64,000 bases of DNA from G963704535 sp963704535 (GTDB lineage: Bacteria; Chloroflexota; Chloroflexia; Chloroflexales; Roseiflexaceae). Where the stretch lies: the NCBI GenBank assembly GCA_963704535.1, contig OY969916.1, positions 8,804,001 to 8,868,000 on the forward strand, in the 5' to 3' direction. A model generated the notes under the pieces. That model saw only the letters and a program-made list of their open reading frames with translations, did not search any database and was not told where the DNA came from. Position 1 is the first letter of the stretch. Each line of letters begins with the position of its first letter. Shown one piece after another: positions 1-7,708 of the stretch. Position numbers and translations under genes: made by a program.

Positions 1-483
1 GAAGCCGTAGAGGAACACGCTCATCGCCGCCAGGTCGAGCGCGTGGGTGCTAAGCCAGACCAGGTGGCTGCCGATGCGGGTCAGCTCGGTCAGCAGCACC
101 CGCGCGGTCATCGCCCGCTCGGGGATCTCGCAGTCGAGCAGCTTCTCGACCGCCAGCACGTAGCTAAGGTTATTGGAGAGCGGCGCCAGGTAGTCGGTGC
201 GGTCGGTGAGCACCACCGCCTTTTGGTAGGTCTTGCTCTCCATGGTCTTCTCAATGCCGGTGTGGAGGAAGCCGACATCGGGCGCGACGTTAATCACCGT
301 CTCGCCGTCGAGCTCGACCACCAGCCGCAGCACGCCATGGGTGCTGGGGTGGTGCGGCCCCATGTTCAGCACCATGGTCTCTTTCTTGCCCTCCAGCGCC
401 GGCCCGGTGATCTCCTGGGGCGAGGGCACCGTGAAGACCCGGTCGGACTTCTCGGGAGTGACGGGGGCGGTGAGCGTTGCCAT
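1..483 (-). CDS. nuoD: NADH-quinone oxidoreductase subunit D, 5' part (cut by window edge)
   Basis: This is the 49-kDa-type subunit of complex I, part of the peripheral arm near the quinone site. Reading the minus strand from ATG at 483 gives 161 codons before the window ends. The peptide carries the family signature NMGPHHPSTHGVLRL, then DVGFLHTGIEK and YLAPLSNNLSY, all diagnostic of NuoD. It lies downstream of nuoC in the usual A-B-C-D order, separated by about 90 bp holding a tandem repeat hairpin. No frameshift was seen in the visible part. Confidence 0.95.
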   Translation of the reverse strand, partial: MATLTAPVTPEKSDRVFTVPSPQEITGPALEGKKETMVLNMGPHHPSTHGVLRLVVELDGETVINVAPDVGFLHTGIEKTMESKTYQKAVVLTDRTDYLAPLSNNLSYVLAVEKLLDCEIPERAMTARVLLTELTRIGSHLVWLSTHALDLAAMSVFLYGF

Positions 484-493
484 AACAGCCTCG

Positions 494-575
494 TGAAAAT
501 TGAGAATTGAAAATTGAAAATTGAGAATCTGATGCCAGCGTTCGGCATTCTCAATTCTCAATTTTCAATTCTTCA
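494..575. repeat. Heptamer tandem repeat with inverted arm (AAAATTG type)
   Basis: The nuoC-nuoD spacer holds several copies of a unit close to GAAAATT/GAGAATT, a short centre (about 530-546), then the inverted copies ending in AATTTTCAATTC. The RNA would fold into a long AT-rich hairpin inside the nuo transcript. The right arm reaches the nuoC stop codon at 573-575. Confidence 0.8.
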
Positions 576-1092
576 TTTCTGCGCGAATGGTTTGTGCGCG
601 TAGATCTGGTCCTCGTTGAAGGTGAAGGCGACCTCCTCGTAGCCCAGCGGCACATCCTTGCGCTGCGGGTAGCCCTCCCAATCATCGGGCATCAGGATGC
701 GGTAGAGCCCCGGGTGGCCGGTGAAGATCAGCCCGAACATATCGTAGGTCTCGCGCTCCTGCCAGTTGGCGGTGGCCCATACGCCGGTCAGCGACGGCAG
801 CGACGGATCCTGCTCCGGCACGCCGACCTTGAGGCACACCCGGTGGTGATTCGTGTGCGAGAGCAGGTGGTAGACGACCTCGAAGCGCGGGTCGCGGCCC
901 AGGTAATCCACGCCGCAGAGGTTGGCGAGGAAATTGTAGTTCAGCTCTGGGTCGTCGCGCAGAAAGCGCGGCTACATCGACGATCGCCTCGCGCGCGACG
1001 AAGACGCTGAGCTGCCCGCGAAACTCGCCGCTGCCGGTGATTGCGTCCGGCAGCGCAGCGCGCAGCCGGTCGAGGACGGTCGCGTTGTCCAT
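573..1092 (-). CDS. nuoC: NADH-quinone oxidoreductase subunit C (one frameshift)
   Basis: This is the 30-kDa-type subunit of complex I. The N-terminal part starts MDNATVLDRLRAALPD at ATG 1092, with GAGGG just upstream. The C-terminal part contains LCGVDYLGRDPRFEVVYHL, WQERETYDMFGLIF and LMPDDWEGYPQRKDVPLG, the classic NuoC signature. The two parts are in different frames: near 968-975 an extra G or C in a GCCGCGC stretch breaks VDVA from RFLRDDPELNY. Removing one base restores a normal protein of about 173 residues. A sequence error is more likely than true loss, because the gene is conserved on both sides and sits in an essential operon. Confidence 0.9.
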
Positions 1093-1100
1093 ACACCCTC

Positions 1101-1160
1101 GTTGCGTATTGCGTTTTGCGTGTTGCGTCGGCTGCTTCAACATGCAACACGCAACACGTA
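1101..1160. repeat. Heptamer repeat hairpin between nuoB and nuoC (GCAACAC type)
   Basis: Variants of GTTGCGT are followed about 15 bases later by the inverted units GCAACAC GCAACAC. It occupies the whole nuoB-nuoC spacer and ends one base before the restored nuoB stop codon. Confidence 0.75.
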
Positions 1161-1668
1161 TCAGACATGAATCGGCTGCTGCGGGGCGTACCTCGCCGGT
1201 GATCCGGGTGCGCTTGACCTTATCGTGCAGCTGAATGATCCCGTCGATCAGCGCCTCGGGGCGCGGCGGGCACCCGGCCACGTACACATCCACCGGGACG
1301 ATCTCGTCGACGCCCTGCACGACCGCGTAGTTGTTGAACACGCCCGCGCACGACGCGCAGTCGCCCATCGCGATCACCCACTTCGGGTCGCTCATCTGGT
1401 CGTACAGCCGCCGCACAACCGGGGCCATCTTGCGCGAGACCCGCCCGGCGACGATCATCAGGTCGGCCTGGCGCGGCGAGGCGCGGTTGATCTCCATGCC
1501 GAAGCGGGAGAGATCGTAGTTCGCGGCCTGCGAGGCCATCATCTCGATCGCGCAGCAGGCCAGCCCAAACAGCAGCGGCCACATGGCGTTGGTGCGGCCC
1601 CAGTTCACCACCGTCTCCAGCGACGTGGTGACAATGCCCATGTCGCCGGCTTTTTCTTCTAATCCCAC
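1161..1668 (-). CDS. nuoB: NADH-quinone oxidoreductase subunit B (one frameshift near the end)
   Basis: This complex I subunit carries the terminal [4Fe-4S] cluster N2. The start is GTG at 1668, preceded by GAGGGG and overlapping the nuoA stop (GTGGGATTAG), giving VGLEEKAGDMGIVTTSLE. The cluster ligands are visible in GLACCAIEMM, GDCASCAGVF and VAGCPPRPEAL. As given, the frame runs without a stop into nuoC. In the next frame the end reads RPQQPIHV followed by TGA at 1161-1163. One extra C in the run at about 1181-1184 explains the apparent NuoB-NuoC fusion, so I place the end at 1161. Confidence 0.9.
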
Positions 1669-2017
1669 TCGAGTGCCCCTCGTTTCCAGATATAGATCAG
1701 GCCGATCAGCAGGATGAGCATAAACACGCCCATCTCGATCAGCCCGAAGATACCCAGCCGCTTGATAGACCAGCGCATACGGGAAGAAGAAGATCACCTC
1801 GATGTCGAACAAAATGAAGATCATCGCCACCAGGTTGAACTTCACGGGGAAGCGCCGCATCGCCGGGCCGATCGGGTCCATGCCCAACTCGTAGGGCAGC
1901 ACCTTGCGCCTGGCTCGGCCGCTGCGGCCCCAGCAGGCCCGAGGCGACGATCACGAACACGGCGATGAACAGGGCCACCAGGAACATGACCAGGATCGGC
2001 AGATAATCCGAGAGCAT
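1659..2017 (-). CDS. nuoA: NADH-quinone oxidoreductase subunit A (two frameshifts)
   Basis: This is the small membrane subunit of complex I, first gene of the operon. Three reading frames together give the protein: MLSDYLPILVMFLVALFIAV from ATG 2017, then KVLPYELGMDPIGPAM and FNLVAMIFILFDIEVIFFFP, then KRLGIFGLIEMGVFMLILL to the TAG at 1659-1661. The breaks fall near 1905-1910 and 1755-1770. Three membrane helices and the conserved FDIEVIF motif are intact once the frame is restored. The stop overlaps the nuoB start. Confidence 0.88.
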
Positions 2018-2139
2018 GCGCGGGCTCCTTGCGGTCGGGCGGGTGCCGCTGGTGCGGTCCTCCAGGCGAGCTGTGCTAGGACGAAGCGGCCAACGGGGAT
2101 CGCTGCAATGCGCGTGCCTGAAGGGACCATGCGCCCTGC

Positions 2140-2167
2140 ATTATACGCGGATTCGCGCTTGTGTCAA
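2140..2167 (-). promoter_or_regulatory. Sigma-70-type promoter of the nuo operon
   Basis: On the minus strand TTGACA (2167-2162) is followed after 16 bases by TATAAT (2145-2140). Both hexamers match consensus exactly. It lies about 120 bp upstream of nuoA. Confidence 0.85.
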
Positions 2168-2185
2168 GAAGAACAAAGTCCAGGT

Positions 2186-2256
2186 GGAGATTAGAGATTA
2201 GAGATTGGGACGCTACGAGCAATCTCCAATCTCCAATCTCCAATCTCCAATCTCTA
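2186..2256. repeat. Heptamer repeat hairpin (GAGATTA/AATCTCC type)
   Basis: Three GAGATTA/GAGATTG units, a centre of about 12 bases, then five inverted CAATCTC units. It separates the 5' end of nuoA from the 3' end of the GGDEF gene. The right arm supplies the TAG stop of that gene (2254-2256). Confidence 0.85.
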
Positions 2257-3678
2257 CCGTCTGGGGGAGGCGATCACGACCTGGTTTTTACCGTTCCGCT
2301 TGGCCTGGTACGCCGCATCGTCGGCCAGGTCGAGCAGCTCGCGCGGGTTGCGTGCGCCATGGATTGGGTGCAGCGCGACGCCCACGCTGGCGGAGATGTT
2401 CAGCCGAACCAGGCTGCCGATCGTCAGCTCGCGGTCGAGGGCCGCGCGCACCCGCTCGGCGACGCCGGCGGCGTGTAGCGGGTCGGACAGGCCCTTGAGC
2501 AAGATCCCAAACTCCTCGCCGCCGTAGCGAAAGATGCTGTCGTCTTCGCGCAGCACCTCCCACAGCAGTCGCGTCACCGTTTGGAGCGTCGCATCGCCGG
2601 TGGGATGGCCGAAGCGGTCGTTGATCTGCTTGAAGTTGTCGAGGTCGATCATCATCAGCGCGAAGCTGGCGCTCTTCTGCTGCCAGCTCGTCCAGGCCTC
2701 CTGAAGCATATTGTCGAAGGCGCCGCGGTTGTAAGCCCCCGTCAGGGCGTCGCGTACCGCCCGCTCGTAGAGCCGCGCATTGGCGATCGTCACCGCGATC
2801 GTGCCGGCGATCGTGGTGAGCAGCCGCAGGTCGTCGTCGCGGAAGTCCGGCCCGTCGTGCTGGTTGACCAGCATCAGGGCGCCCAGCGTCCGGTCGGCCT
2901 GCTTCAGCGGGACGCAGATCAATTTCCCAAGCGGAACGCCGGTCTCCTGGCTGGTCGGGGTCGGCGGCCCGGCCTGCGGTTCATTCTGGATCAGCCCGGC
3001 GCCGTTGCTGACGACCCAGCCGGAGACGGTTCCCTCCAGGCTAACGCGCTGGGTTTCGACGCTGTGCGACGCCGGGTCGCGGCTCACGGTCATCACCAGG
3101 TCGCCGACCCGCTCGTCGGCCAGGAAGACCCGGCTTGAGCTGGTGGTGAAGGTAGCCCTGGTGAGATTCAGCACCTCATACAGCAGTTGATCCAGATCGA
3201 GCGTGCTGCTCAGGCGCTGGCTGATCTCATAGAGTAGGCGGGTTTCCGAGAGCCGGCGGATGCGCTGGACTGTGCGCGCAAGCGCCAGCTCCAGGACCGA
3301 GAGTCGCGCGGCCTCCTGAGGGGCACGCACCGCGCCGGGCAACGTGCAGATCGCGCCCAGCACCTGATCATCGGCGCGCAGCAGCAGCGTGACGACCTGT
3401 TGCTCGTCGAGTAGCTCCTGGTGGCGCTGGCTGCGGTTCGCCAGGCGTGGGTCGGCCAGCCACAGCGCCTCGACAAACAGCGGCGCGATGTAGCGGTCCC
3501 GCCCATGGGCGGCGACGCTGCTCAGGTGTTCCGCGCGCCCCTTTAGGACGCCGACCGCCGGCCCGTCGAGCAGGTCCGCGATTGTCGCGACCGCCGCTTC
3601 CAGCGCGGCCTGCTCCGTCTCGGCCGCTAGCAGCGCGCTTAGATTCGTTTGCCATGGAGTGAGTGTCTGGCCGATCAT
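2254..3678 (-). CDS. GAF-GGDEF diguanylate cyclase
   Basis: A predicted soluble enzyme making cyclic di-GMP. An N-terminal GAF-like region (about residues 15-140) and a second GAF (about 155-305, ending LLTTIAGTIAVTIANARLYE) precede a GGDEF domain. The active-site loop is RYGGEEF. An RxxD product-inhibition site (REDD) lies five residues before it, so feedback control is expected. I chose ATG 3678 (MIGQTLTPWQ). The longer open frame up to 3801 only translates the upstream heptamer repeat. No membrane helix is apparent, so it probably senses a cytosolic signal. The stop codon lies inside the downstream repeat arm. Confidence 0.88.
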   Translation of the reverse strand: MIGQTLTPWQTNLSALLAAETEQAALEAAVATIADLLDGPAVGVLKGRAEHLSSVAAHGRDRYIAPLFVEALWLADPRLANRSQRHQELLDEQQVVTLLLRADDQVLGAICTLPGAVRAPQEAARLSVLELALARTVQRIRRLSETRLLYEISQRLSSTLDLDQLLYEVLNLTRATFTTSSSRVFLADERVGDLVMTVSRDPASHSVETQRVSLEGTVSGWVVSNGAGLIQNEPQAGPPTPTSQETGVPLGKLICVPLKQADRTLGALMLVNQHDGPDFRDDDLRLLTTIAGTIAVTIANARLYERAVRDALTGAYNRGAFDNMLQEAWTSWQQKSASFALMMIDLDNFKQINDRFGHPTGDATLQTVTRLLWEVLREDDSIFRYGGEEFGILLKGLSDPLHAAGVAERVRAALDRELTIGSLVRLNISASVGVALHPIHGARNPRELLDLADDAAYQAKRNGKNQVVIASPRR

Positions 3679-3762
3679 GAGATGATATTGTAACCGAAAC
3701 CAGGCTGGAGAAGCAAACGACTTAAATGGACTCGTCTGTTTGACAACTTCCCACAGGAGACT

Positions 3763-3816
3763 GAAACGTGAAGCGTGAAACGTGAGCAAGCTCCCGATCA
3801 CGTTTCACGTTTCACG
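3763..3816. repeat. Heptamer repeat hairpin (AAACGTG type)
   Basis: GAAACGTGAAGCGTGAAACGTG is followed after a short loop by CACGTTTCACGTTTCACG. It lies between the divergent GGDEF and ABC transporter genes. Confidence 0.85.
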
Positions 3817-3824
3817 AAAGACGC

Positions 3825-3830
3825 TATAAT
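3825..3830 (+). promoter_or_regulatory. Probable -10 box of the ABC exporter operon
   Basis: TATAAT at 3825-3830 is the only consensus -10 upstream of the ABC gene. No good -35 was found; the region is taken up by the heptamer repeat. The GC-rich hairpin at 3851-3941 would then lie in the 5' leader. Confidence 0.5.
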
Positions 3831-3850
3831 ACGCGCAATCGCAGTGAGGG

Positions 3851-3941
3851 CTGTTTGAAAAGGGGGAGTTTGAGGGGGCCGCCCCTCAAGAATCCTCTTT
3901 CCGCCACGGATCGCAGGCGAGACAACACCCTTTTCAAACAG
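3851..3941. mobile_element. MITE-like element, complete copy
   Basis: Perfect 14-bp terminal inverted repeats, CTGTTTGAAAAGGG (3851-3864) and its complement (3928-3941), enclose a GC-rich hairpin (GAGGGGGCCGCCCCTC) and a CGGATCGCAGG segment. The 91-bp element has no coding capacity. Related copies lie at about 4880, 5770, 28473, 38026, 45986 and 50751. Confidence 0.75.
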
Positions 3942-3956
3942 TTTCTGAGGAGTGGT

Positions 3957-4883
3957 ATGGCAAACGCGATCGAGGCGCGCGGGCTGACGCGCGTGTTCGG
4001 CGAGCGGGTCGCGGTCGAGGATCTGACGCTGGATATCCCGGCTGGCGCTGTCTTCGGGTTTCTCGGCCCCAACGGGGCCGGCAAGACCACGACCGTGCGG
4101 ATGCTGGCGGCGCTGATCGCCCCGACGCGCGGTGCAGCCAGCGTGGCCGGGCTGCGGCTGGGCGCCGATAACCGGGCCATCCGGCGCTCGGTCGGCCTGC
4201 TGACCGAGACGCCGGGGCTGTACGACCGGCTGAGCGCCCGGCAGAACCTGGTCTTCTTCGCCCGGCTCTACGGCCTGAGCCTCGCTCAGGCCGGCGCGCA
4301 GGCCGAGCGCTACTTGGGCCTGCTGGGGCTCCACGAGCGGCGCGACGACCTGGTCGGCGGCTTCTCCAAGGGGATGCGGCAGAAGCTGGCGATCGCGCGG
4401 GCGCTGATGCACGAGCCAGCGGTGGTCTTTCTGGACGAGCCGACCGCCGGCCTGGACCCCGAGGCGGCCCGGACGGTGCGCGATTTCGTCAAGGATCTGC
4501 GGGCCGAGGGCCGCACGATCTTCCTGACGACCCATAATCTGCCCGAGGCCGACGAACTGTGCGATCTGATCGGCGTGTTCCGCACCCGGCTGCTGCGCCT
4601 CGACACGCCGGATAACCTACGCGCCGGGCTGTTCGGTCGCGGCGTGCTGGTGCGGCTGGCCGAGGATCCCGCGCGCTGGATCGCGGTGGCCCAGGCGCTG
4701 CCGTTCGTGCGCTCGGTCGAGGCCCGCGACGGCGCGCTGTCGATCGTCCTCGATGACCCGGACGCCCACAACCCCGCGCTGATCCAGGCGCTGGTCGGGG
4801 CGGGCGCGCCGATCCGCTACGTCGAGCCGCTGGCCCACTCGCTGGAGGATGTATACCTAGAGTTGGTCGGCGAGGCCGTTTGA
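3957..4883 (+). CDS. ABC-2 type exporter, ATP-binding protein
   Basis: A 308-residue ABC ATPase that would power the membrane protein encoded next. Walker A is GPNGAGKTT (about residue 40), the signature is GFSKGMRQKLAIARAL, Walker B VVFLDEPTAGLDP, and the switch histidine lies in LTTHNLPEAD. The C-terminal part ends LAHSLEDVYLELV, typical of CcmA/NatA-like ATPases. I chose ATG 3957 (MANAIEARGL) after GAGGAG; the longer frame from 3855 is translated MITE. The substrate cannot be told from sequence; drug, antibiotic or sodium export are known roles in the family. Confidence 0.9.
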   Translation: MANAIEARGLTRVFGERVAVEDLTLDIPAGAVFGFLGPNGAGKTTTVRMLAALIAPTRGAASVAGLRLGADNRAIRRSVGLLTETPGLYDRLSARQNLVFFARLYGLSLAQAGAQAERYLGLLGLHERRDDLVGGFSKGMRQKLAIARALMHEPAVVFLDEPTAGLDPEAARTVRDFVKDLRAEGRTIFLTTHNLPEADELCDLIGVFRTRLLRLDTPDNLRAGLFGRGVLVRLAEDPARWIAVAQALPFVRSVEARDGALSIVLDDPDAHNPALIQALVGAGAPIRYVEPLAHSLEDVYLELVGEAV

Positions 4884-4940
4884 AAAGGGGGAGTTTGAGG
4901 GGGCCACCCCTCAAGAATAACCCCACCCACTTTTCATAAG
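4880..4940. mobile_element. MITE-like element, degraded copy
   Basis: The left end (GTTTGAAAAGGGGGAGTTT) and the central GGGGGCCACCCC hairpin are kept, the right end is reduced to CTTTTCATAAG. It fills the space between ATPase and permease and covers the ATPase stop codon. Confidence 0.65.
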
Positions 4941-4972
4941 TGCGTTGTACGCGCAACGTATGGAAGTCTACT

Positions 4973-5758
4973 ATGAAGAACATCGCGATTATCTTGCAAA
5001 AAGAATGGCTGGAGTTCAAGCGCGACCGTTCGCTCGTGCTCGGCACGCTGCTGCCGCCGCTGCTGCTCACGCTGCTGCCGATCGGCATCACCTACGTGAT
5101 GAGGACTGTGCCGGACGACGATACGGCCCAGCTTGGCATGGTTCTGGCCGACCCCTCGCTGGCCGGAATGGCGGCGGCTGAACTTGGCCAGGCGGTGATC
5201 GGCAAGCAGTTTGCGCTGCTGTTCCTGCTCATGCCCCTGATCATCCCCAACATTATCGCGGCCTACAGCATCGTGGGCGAGAAGACTCGCCGGACGCTTG
5301 AACCGCTGCTGGCGACACCGATCAGCACCTGGGAGCTGCTGGTGGGCAAGAGCCTGGCCGCGCTGATTCCAGCGCTGGTGATCACCTGGCTGTGCGCGGG
5401 GGTGTTCATCGCCGGTACGGCGCTGGTGGCGCTCTCCGGGCGCGTGTTTGCCACGATCGTCAGCCCGGCCTGGCTGCTGGTGCTGATCCTGTGTACGCCC
5501 CTGCTGGCGCTGATCGCCGTTGCCGCCGCCGTGGCGATCTCGGCCCGGGTGAACGACCCGCGCACCGCGCAGCAGCTCTCCGGCGTGGTGGTCGTGCCGA
5601 TCCTGCTGATCTTCTTCGGCCAACTCGCCGGGCTGCTGGTGCTCAGCCCGGTCGTGGCGCTCGGCGCGACGCTGGTGCTGGCGCTGATCGCCGCGCTTTC
5701 CGTCTGGGTGGCGACGCGGCTATTCCAGCGCGAGGTAATCTTGACGAAGTGGTCCTGA
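4973..5758 (+). CDS. ABC-2 type exporter, permease
   Basis: A 261-residue membrane protein, partner of the preceding ATPase and about 90 bp downstream. It has a cytoplasmic start (MKNIAIILQKEWLEFKRDRS), one membrane segment, an extracytoplasmic stretch, then five hydrophobic segments. The conserved EKTRRTLEPLLATPIS motif of the ABC-2/NatB family lies at about residue 100. ATG 4973 was chosen because MKNIAII begins the conserved region. The substrate is unknown. Confidence 0.85.
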   Translation: MKNIAIILQKEWLEFKRDRSLVLGTLLPPLLLTLLPIGITYVMRTVPDDDTAQLGMVLADPSLAGMAAAELGQAVIGKQFALLFLLMPLIIPNIIAAYSIVGEKTRRTLEPLLATPISTWELLVGKSLAALIPALVITWLCAGVFIAGTALVALSGRVFATIVSPAWLLVLILCTPLLALIAVAAAVAISARVNDPRTAQQLSGVVVVPILLIFFGQLAGLLVLSPVVALGATLVLALIAALSVWVATRLFQREVILTKWS

Positions 5759-5769
5759 AGCTTCCGAGA

Positions 5770-5830
5770 CTGGTTGAAAAGGGGAGTTTGAGGGGTCGCC
5801 CCTCAAGAATGCCCTTTCCAAACAGTTTCT
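5770..5830. mobile_element. MITE-like element, short copy
   Basis: TGGTTGAAAAGGGGAGTTT, a GAGGGGTCGCCCCTC hairpin, then CCCTTTCCAAACAGTTTC. The internal CGGATCG segment seen in the 91-bp copies is deleted. Confidence 0.65.
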
Positions 5831-5845
5831 CAAAAGGAGACGGTC

Positions 5846-6341
5846 TTGAGCATCAACGACATTCGGACGCTCTACGCCTACAACACCTGGGCCAATGCGC
5901 GCCTCCTGGACGCGGCGGCGCACGTGCCGCCGGAGCAGTTCGCCGCGGCGGCGCTGGGCGCCTGCAACCTGCGTGACACACTGCAACACATCCTGGTGGC
6001 CGAGTTGATCTGGCGCCTGCGCTGGCAGGGCATCGCGCCCGAGTTCGAGCGAGTTTCCCGACGACTTTCCCACACTGGATGCATTACGGGCGCGCTGGCG
6101 CGAAGAGGACCGGCAGTTGGCGGCGTTCCTCGACACGCTGGGCGACGCGGACCTAGACCGCCCGCTGACTTACCGCAGCAGCGACGGCGAAACGCTCACG
6201 CGAACGTTCTGGTATCTGCTGGTCCACGTCGTCAACCACGGCACTCAGCATCGCGCCGAGGCGGCGCTACTGCTCACCGAGTTGGGGCACTCACCGGGCG
6301 ATATTGACCTGACCTTGTTTGTGCGCGAGCAAGGGCTTTAA
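5846..6341 (+). CDS. DinB-family four-helix protein (one frameshift)
   Basis: The likely start is TTG at 5846 behind AAAAGGAGA, giving MSINDIRTLYAYNTWANARL, the usual opening of the DinB/YfiT family. These metal-binding four-helix proteins are often thiol-dependent enzymes or of unknown role. The first metal histidine is in LQHILVAELIWRLRW, and the C-terminal pair lies in LLVHVVNHGTQHRAE. The frame breaks near 6050: EFERV continues as EFPDDFPTLDALRARWREED in another frame. One extra base explains it. About 164 residues after correction. Confidence 0.75.
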
Positions 6342-6373
6342 GAACAAAGAACAAAGAACAAAGAACAAAGAAC
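6342..6373. repeat. AACAAAG heptamer array, single arm
   Basis: About four and a half copies of AGAACAA fill the gap between two convergent genes. No inverted arm is present. Confidence 0.8.
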
Positions 6374-7297
6374 TCAGGAGTGTCTCCGGCGCTCGCGCAG
6401 CACCCCGCCCAGCATAAACATCAGGTTGGCCGGTCGCTCGGCCAGCCGGCGCATCAGGTAGGGATACCACTGGTCGCCGTAGGGAACGTAGATCCGCAGC
6501 CGGAAGCCGTCGCGGACGATCTGCTCCTGGAGGTCGCGACGGATGCCGTAGAGCATCTGGAACTCAAAGCGGTCGGGCGGGATGCCTTGCGTGGCGGCAT
6601 ATTCGCGGGTCGCCTCGATCATGCGCTCGTCGTGGGTGGCGATGCCGGGGTAGGTGCCCTCGTCGAGCAGGAGGCGCATCAGCTTGACGAAGTTCGCGTC
6701 GGTGTCGGACTTCTGCGGAAACGCGACCGCCGCCGGCTCGTTGTAGGCGCCCTTGCACAGCCGCACCCGCGCTCCCAGGGCGTTGAGTTCGCGGATGTCG
6801 GCCTCGCTGCGGTACAGGTAAGCCTGGAGCACCACACCGACATTCTTGTGGCGCGCGAAGATATCTTTGAACAGATCCAGCGTCGTCTGGGTATACTCCG
6901 AGCCCTCCATGTCGATGCGGATGAAGTTGTCGAACTGGCCGGCCTGGGCGACGATCCGCTCGACATTGCGCCGGCACAGCGCCCGGTCCACATCCAGCCC
7001 CATCTGCGTCAGCTTGAGCGAGGCGTTGCAGCGCGCGTGGCGGCGCTCGATCGCGTGCAGGATCGCGATATACTGCATGGCGGCGGCGCCAGCCTCGGCG
7101 GCGTTGTGTACCGATTCGCCCAGGTAGTCGAGCGTGGCGGTCATGTTGGCGGCGTTCAGGTGCTGGACCGCCTCCATGGCGTCGTCTAGTGTCTCGCCGG
7201 CCACGAACCGGCGCACCAGCGGGCGGGCCAGCCGCCCGCCGAACAGGGCCTTGAGCTGGGACTGCTCCGAAAGGTAGAGTAACGTACCGCGTAACAT
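6374..7297 (-). CDS. Proline dehydrogenase
   Basis: A 307-residue FAD enzyme that oxidises proline to pyrroline-5-carboxylate, the first step of proline use as carbon and nitrogen source. It is the short, monofunctional PRODH type, not PutA. Signatures visible: IRIDMEGSEYT, RVRLCKGAYNEP, FEFQMLYGIRRDLQEQ and the substrate-binding helix YLMRRLAERPANLMFM near the C terminus. ATG 7297 is preceded by GAGGTCGTGAGCT. It stands alone; no P5C dehydrogenase is next to it. Confidence 0.93.
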   Translation of the reverse strand: MLRGTLLYLSEQSQLKALFGGRLARPLVRRFVAGETLDDAMEAVQHLNAANMTATLDYLGESVHNAAEAGAAAMQYIAILHAIERRHARCNASLKLTQMGLDVDRALCRRNVERIVAQAGQFDNFIRIDMEGSEYTQTTLDLFKDIFARHKNVGVVLQAYLYRSEADIRELNALGARVRLCKGAYNEPAAVAFPQKSDTDANFVKLMRLLLDEGTYPGIATHDERMIEATREYAATQGIPPDRFEFQMLYGIRRDLQEQIVRDGFRLRIYVPYGDQWYPYLMRRLAERPANLMFMLGGVLRERRRHS

Positions 7298-7548
7298 AGC
7301 TCACGACCTCGATAGAATCTACGAATACAGACGCGTGAAACGTGAAACGTGATGCGTGTGGCGTGTTGCGTGAGTCCGTTTCACGTTTCACGTTTCACGC
7401 ATCTATGACACGTCTACAGGTGCGTGATGCGTGATGCGTGTTGCGCGAGTCCGTTTCACGTTTCACGTTTCACGCATCTATGACAGGCCTAGTATAGCAC
7501 GAAGGCCTGGGCGCCTTGCGAACCTCGGCGTGGCAGGTTTATGCGTAT
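7298..7548. repeat. Intergenic region with a duplicated heptamer hairpin
   Basis: This non-coding stretch holds two consecutive hairpins at about 7334-7402 and 7424-7484. Each has left-arm units of GTGAAAC/GTGATGC type and the same right half, GAGTCCGTTTCACGTTTC and onwards to CATCTATGACA. The exact repetition of the right half shows a recent duplication. Nothing else was recognised. Confidence 0.75.
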
Positions 7549-7577
7549 TTAACGCAAATCATATCGTATGTTATAAT
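7549..7577 (+). promoter_or_regulatory. Promoter of the 5'-nucleotidase gene
   Basis: TTAACG (7549-7554), 17 bases, TATAAT (7572-7577) with an upstream TG one base before the -10. The leader to the start codon would be about 125 bases. Confidence 0.65.
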
Positions 7578-7708
7578 CGCGCGGCTGGCCACCGCCGTGT
7601 TCTTCACAGCTTCATCTCGCCAATACGTCCTCACGCTGCCCGGAACCCTGGGCATAGCGCGGCGCGCCCGGCCACCGATGGGAGACTGTAAACTACAAGG
7701 AGGGATTC

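Noticed and set aside
682..1902. A single long frame joining NuoA, NuoB and NuoC pieces
   Set aside because: The frame crosses a repeat spacer and depends on single-base shifts. Separate start codons, ribosome binding sites and a restored nuoB stop (1161-1163) fit three normal genes.
4973..5758. Precise naming of the ABC exporter as a sodium or drug pump
   Set aside because: The sequence shows only the ABC-2 family; no substrate-specific feature or neighbour supports a name.
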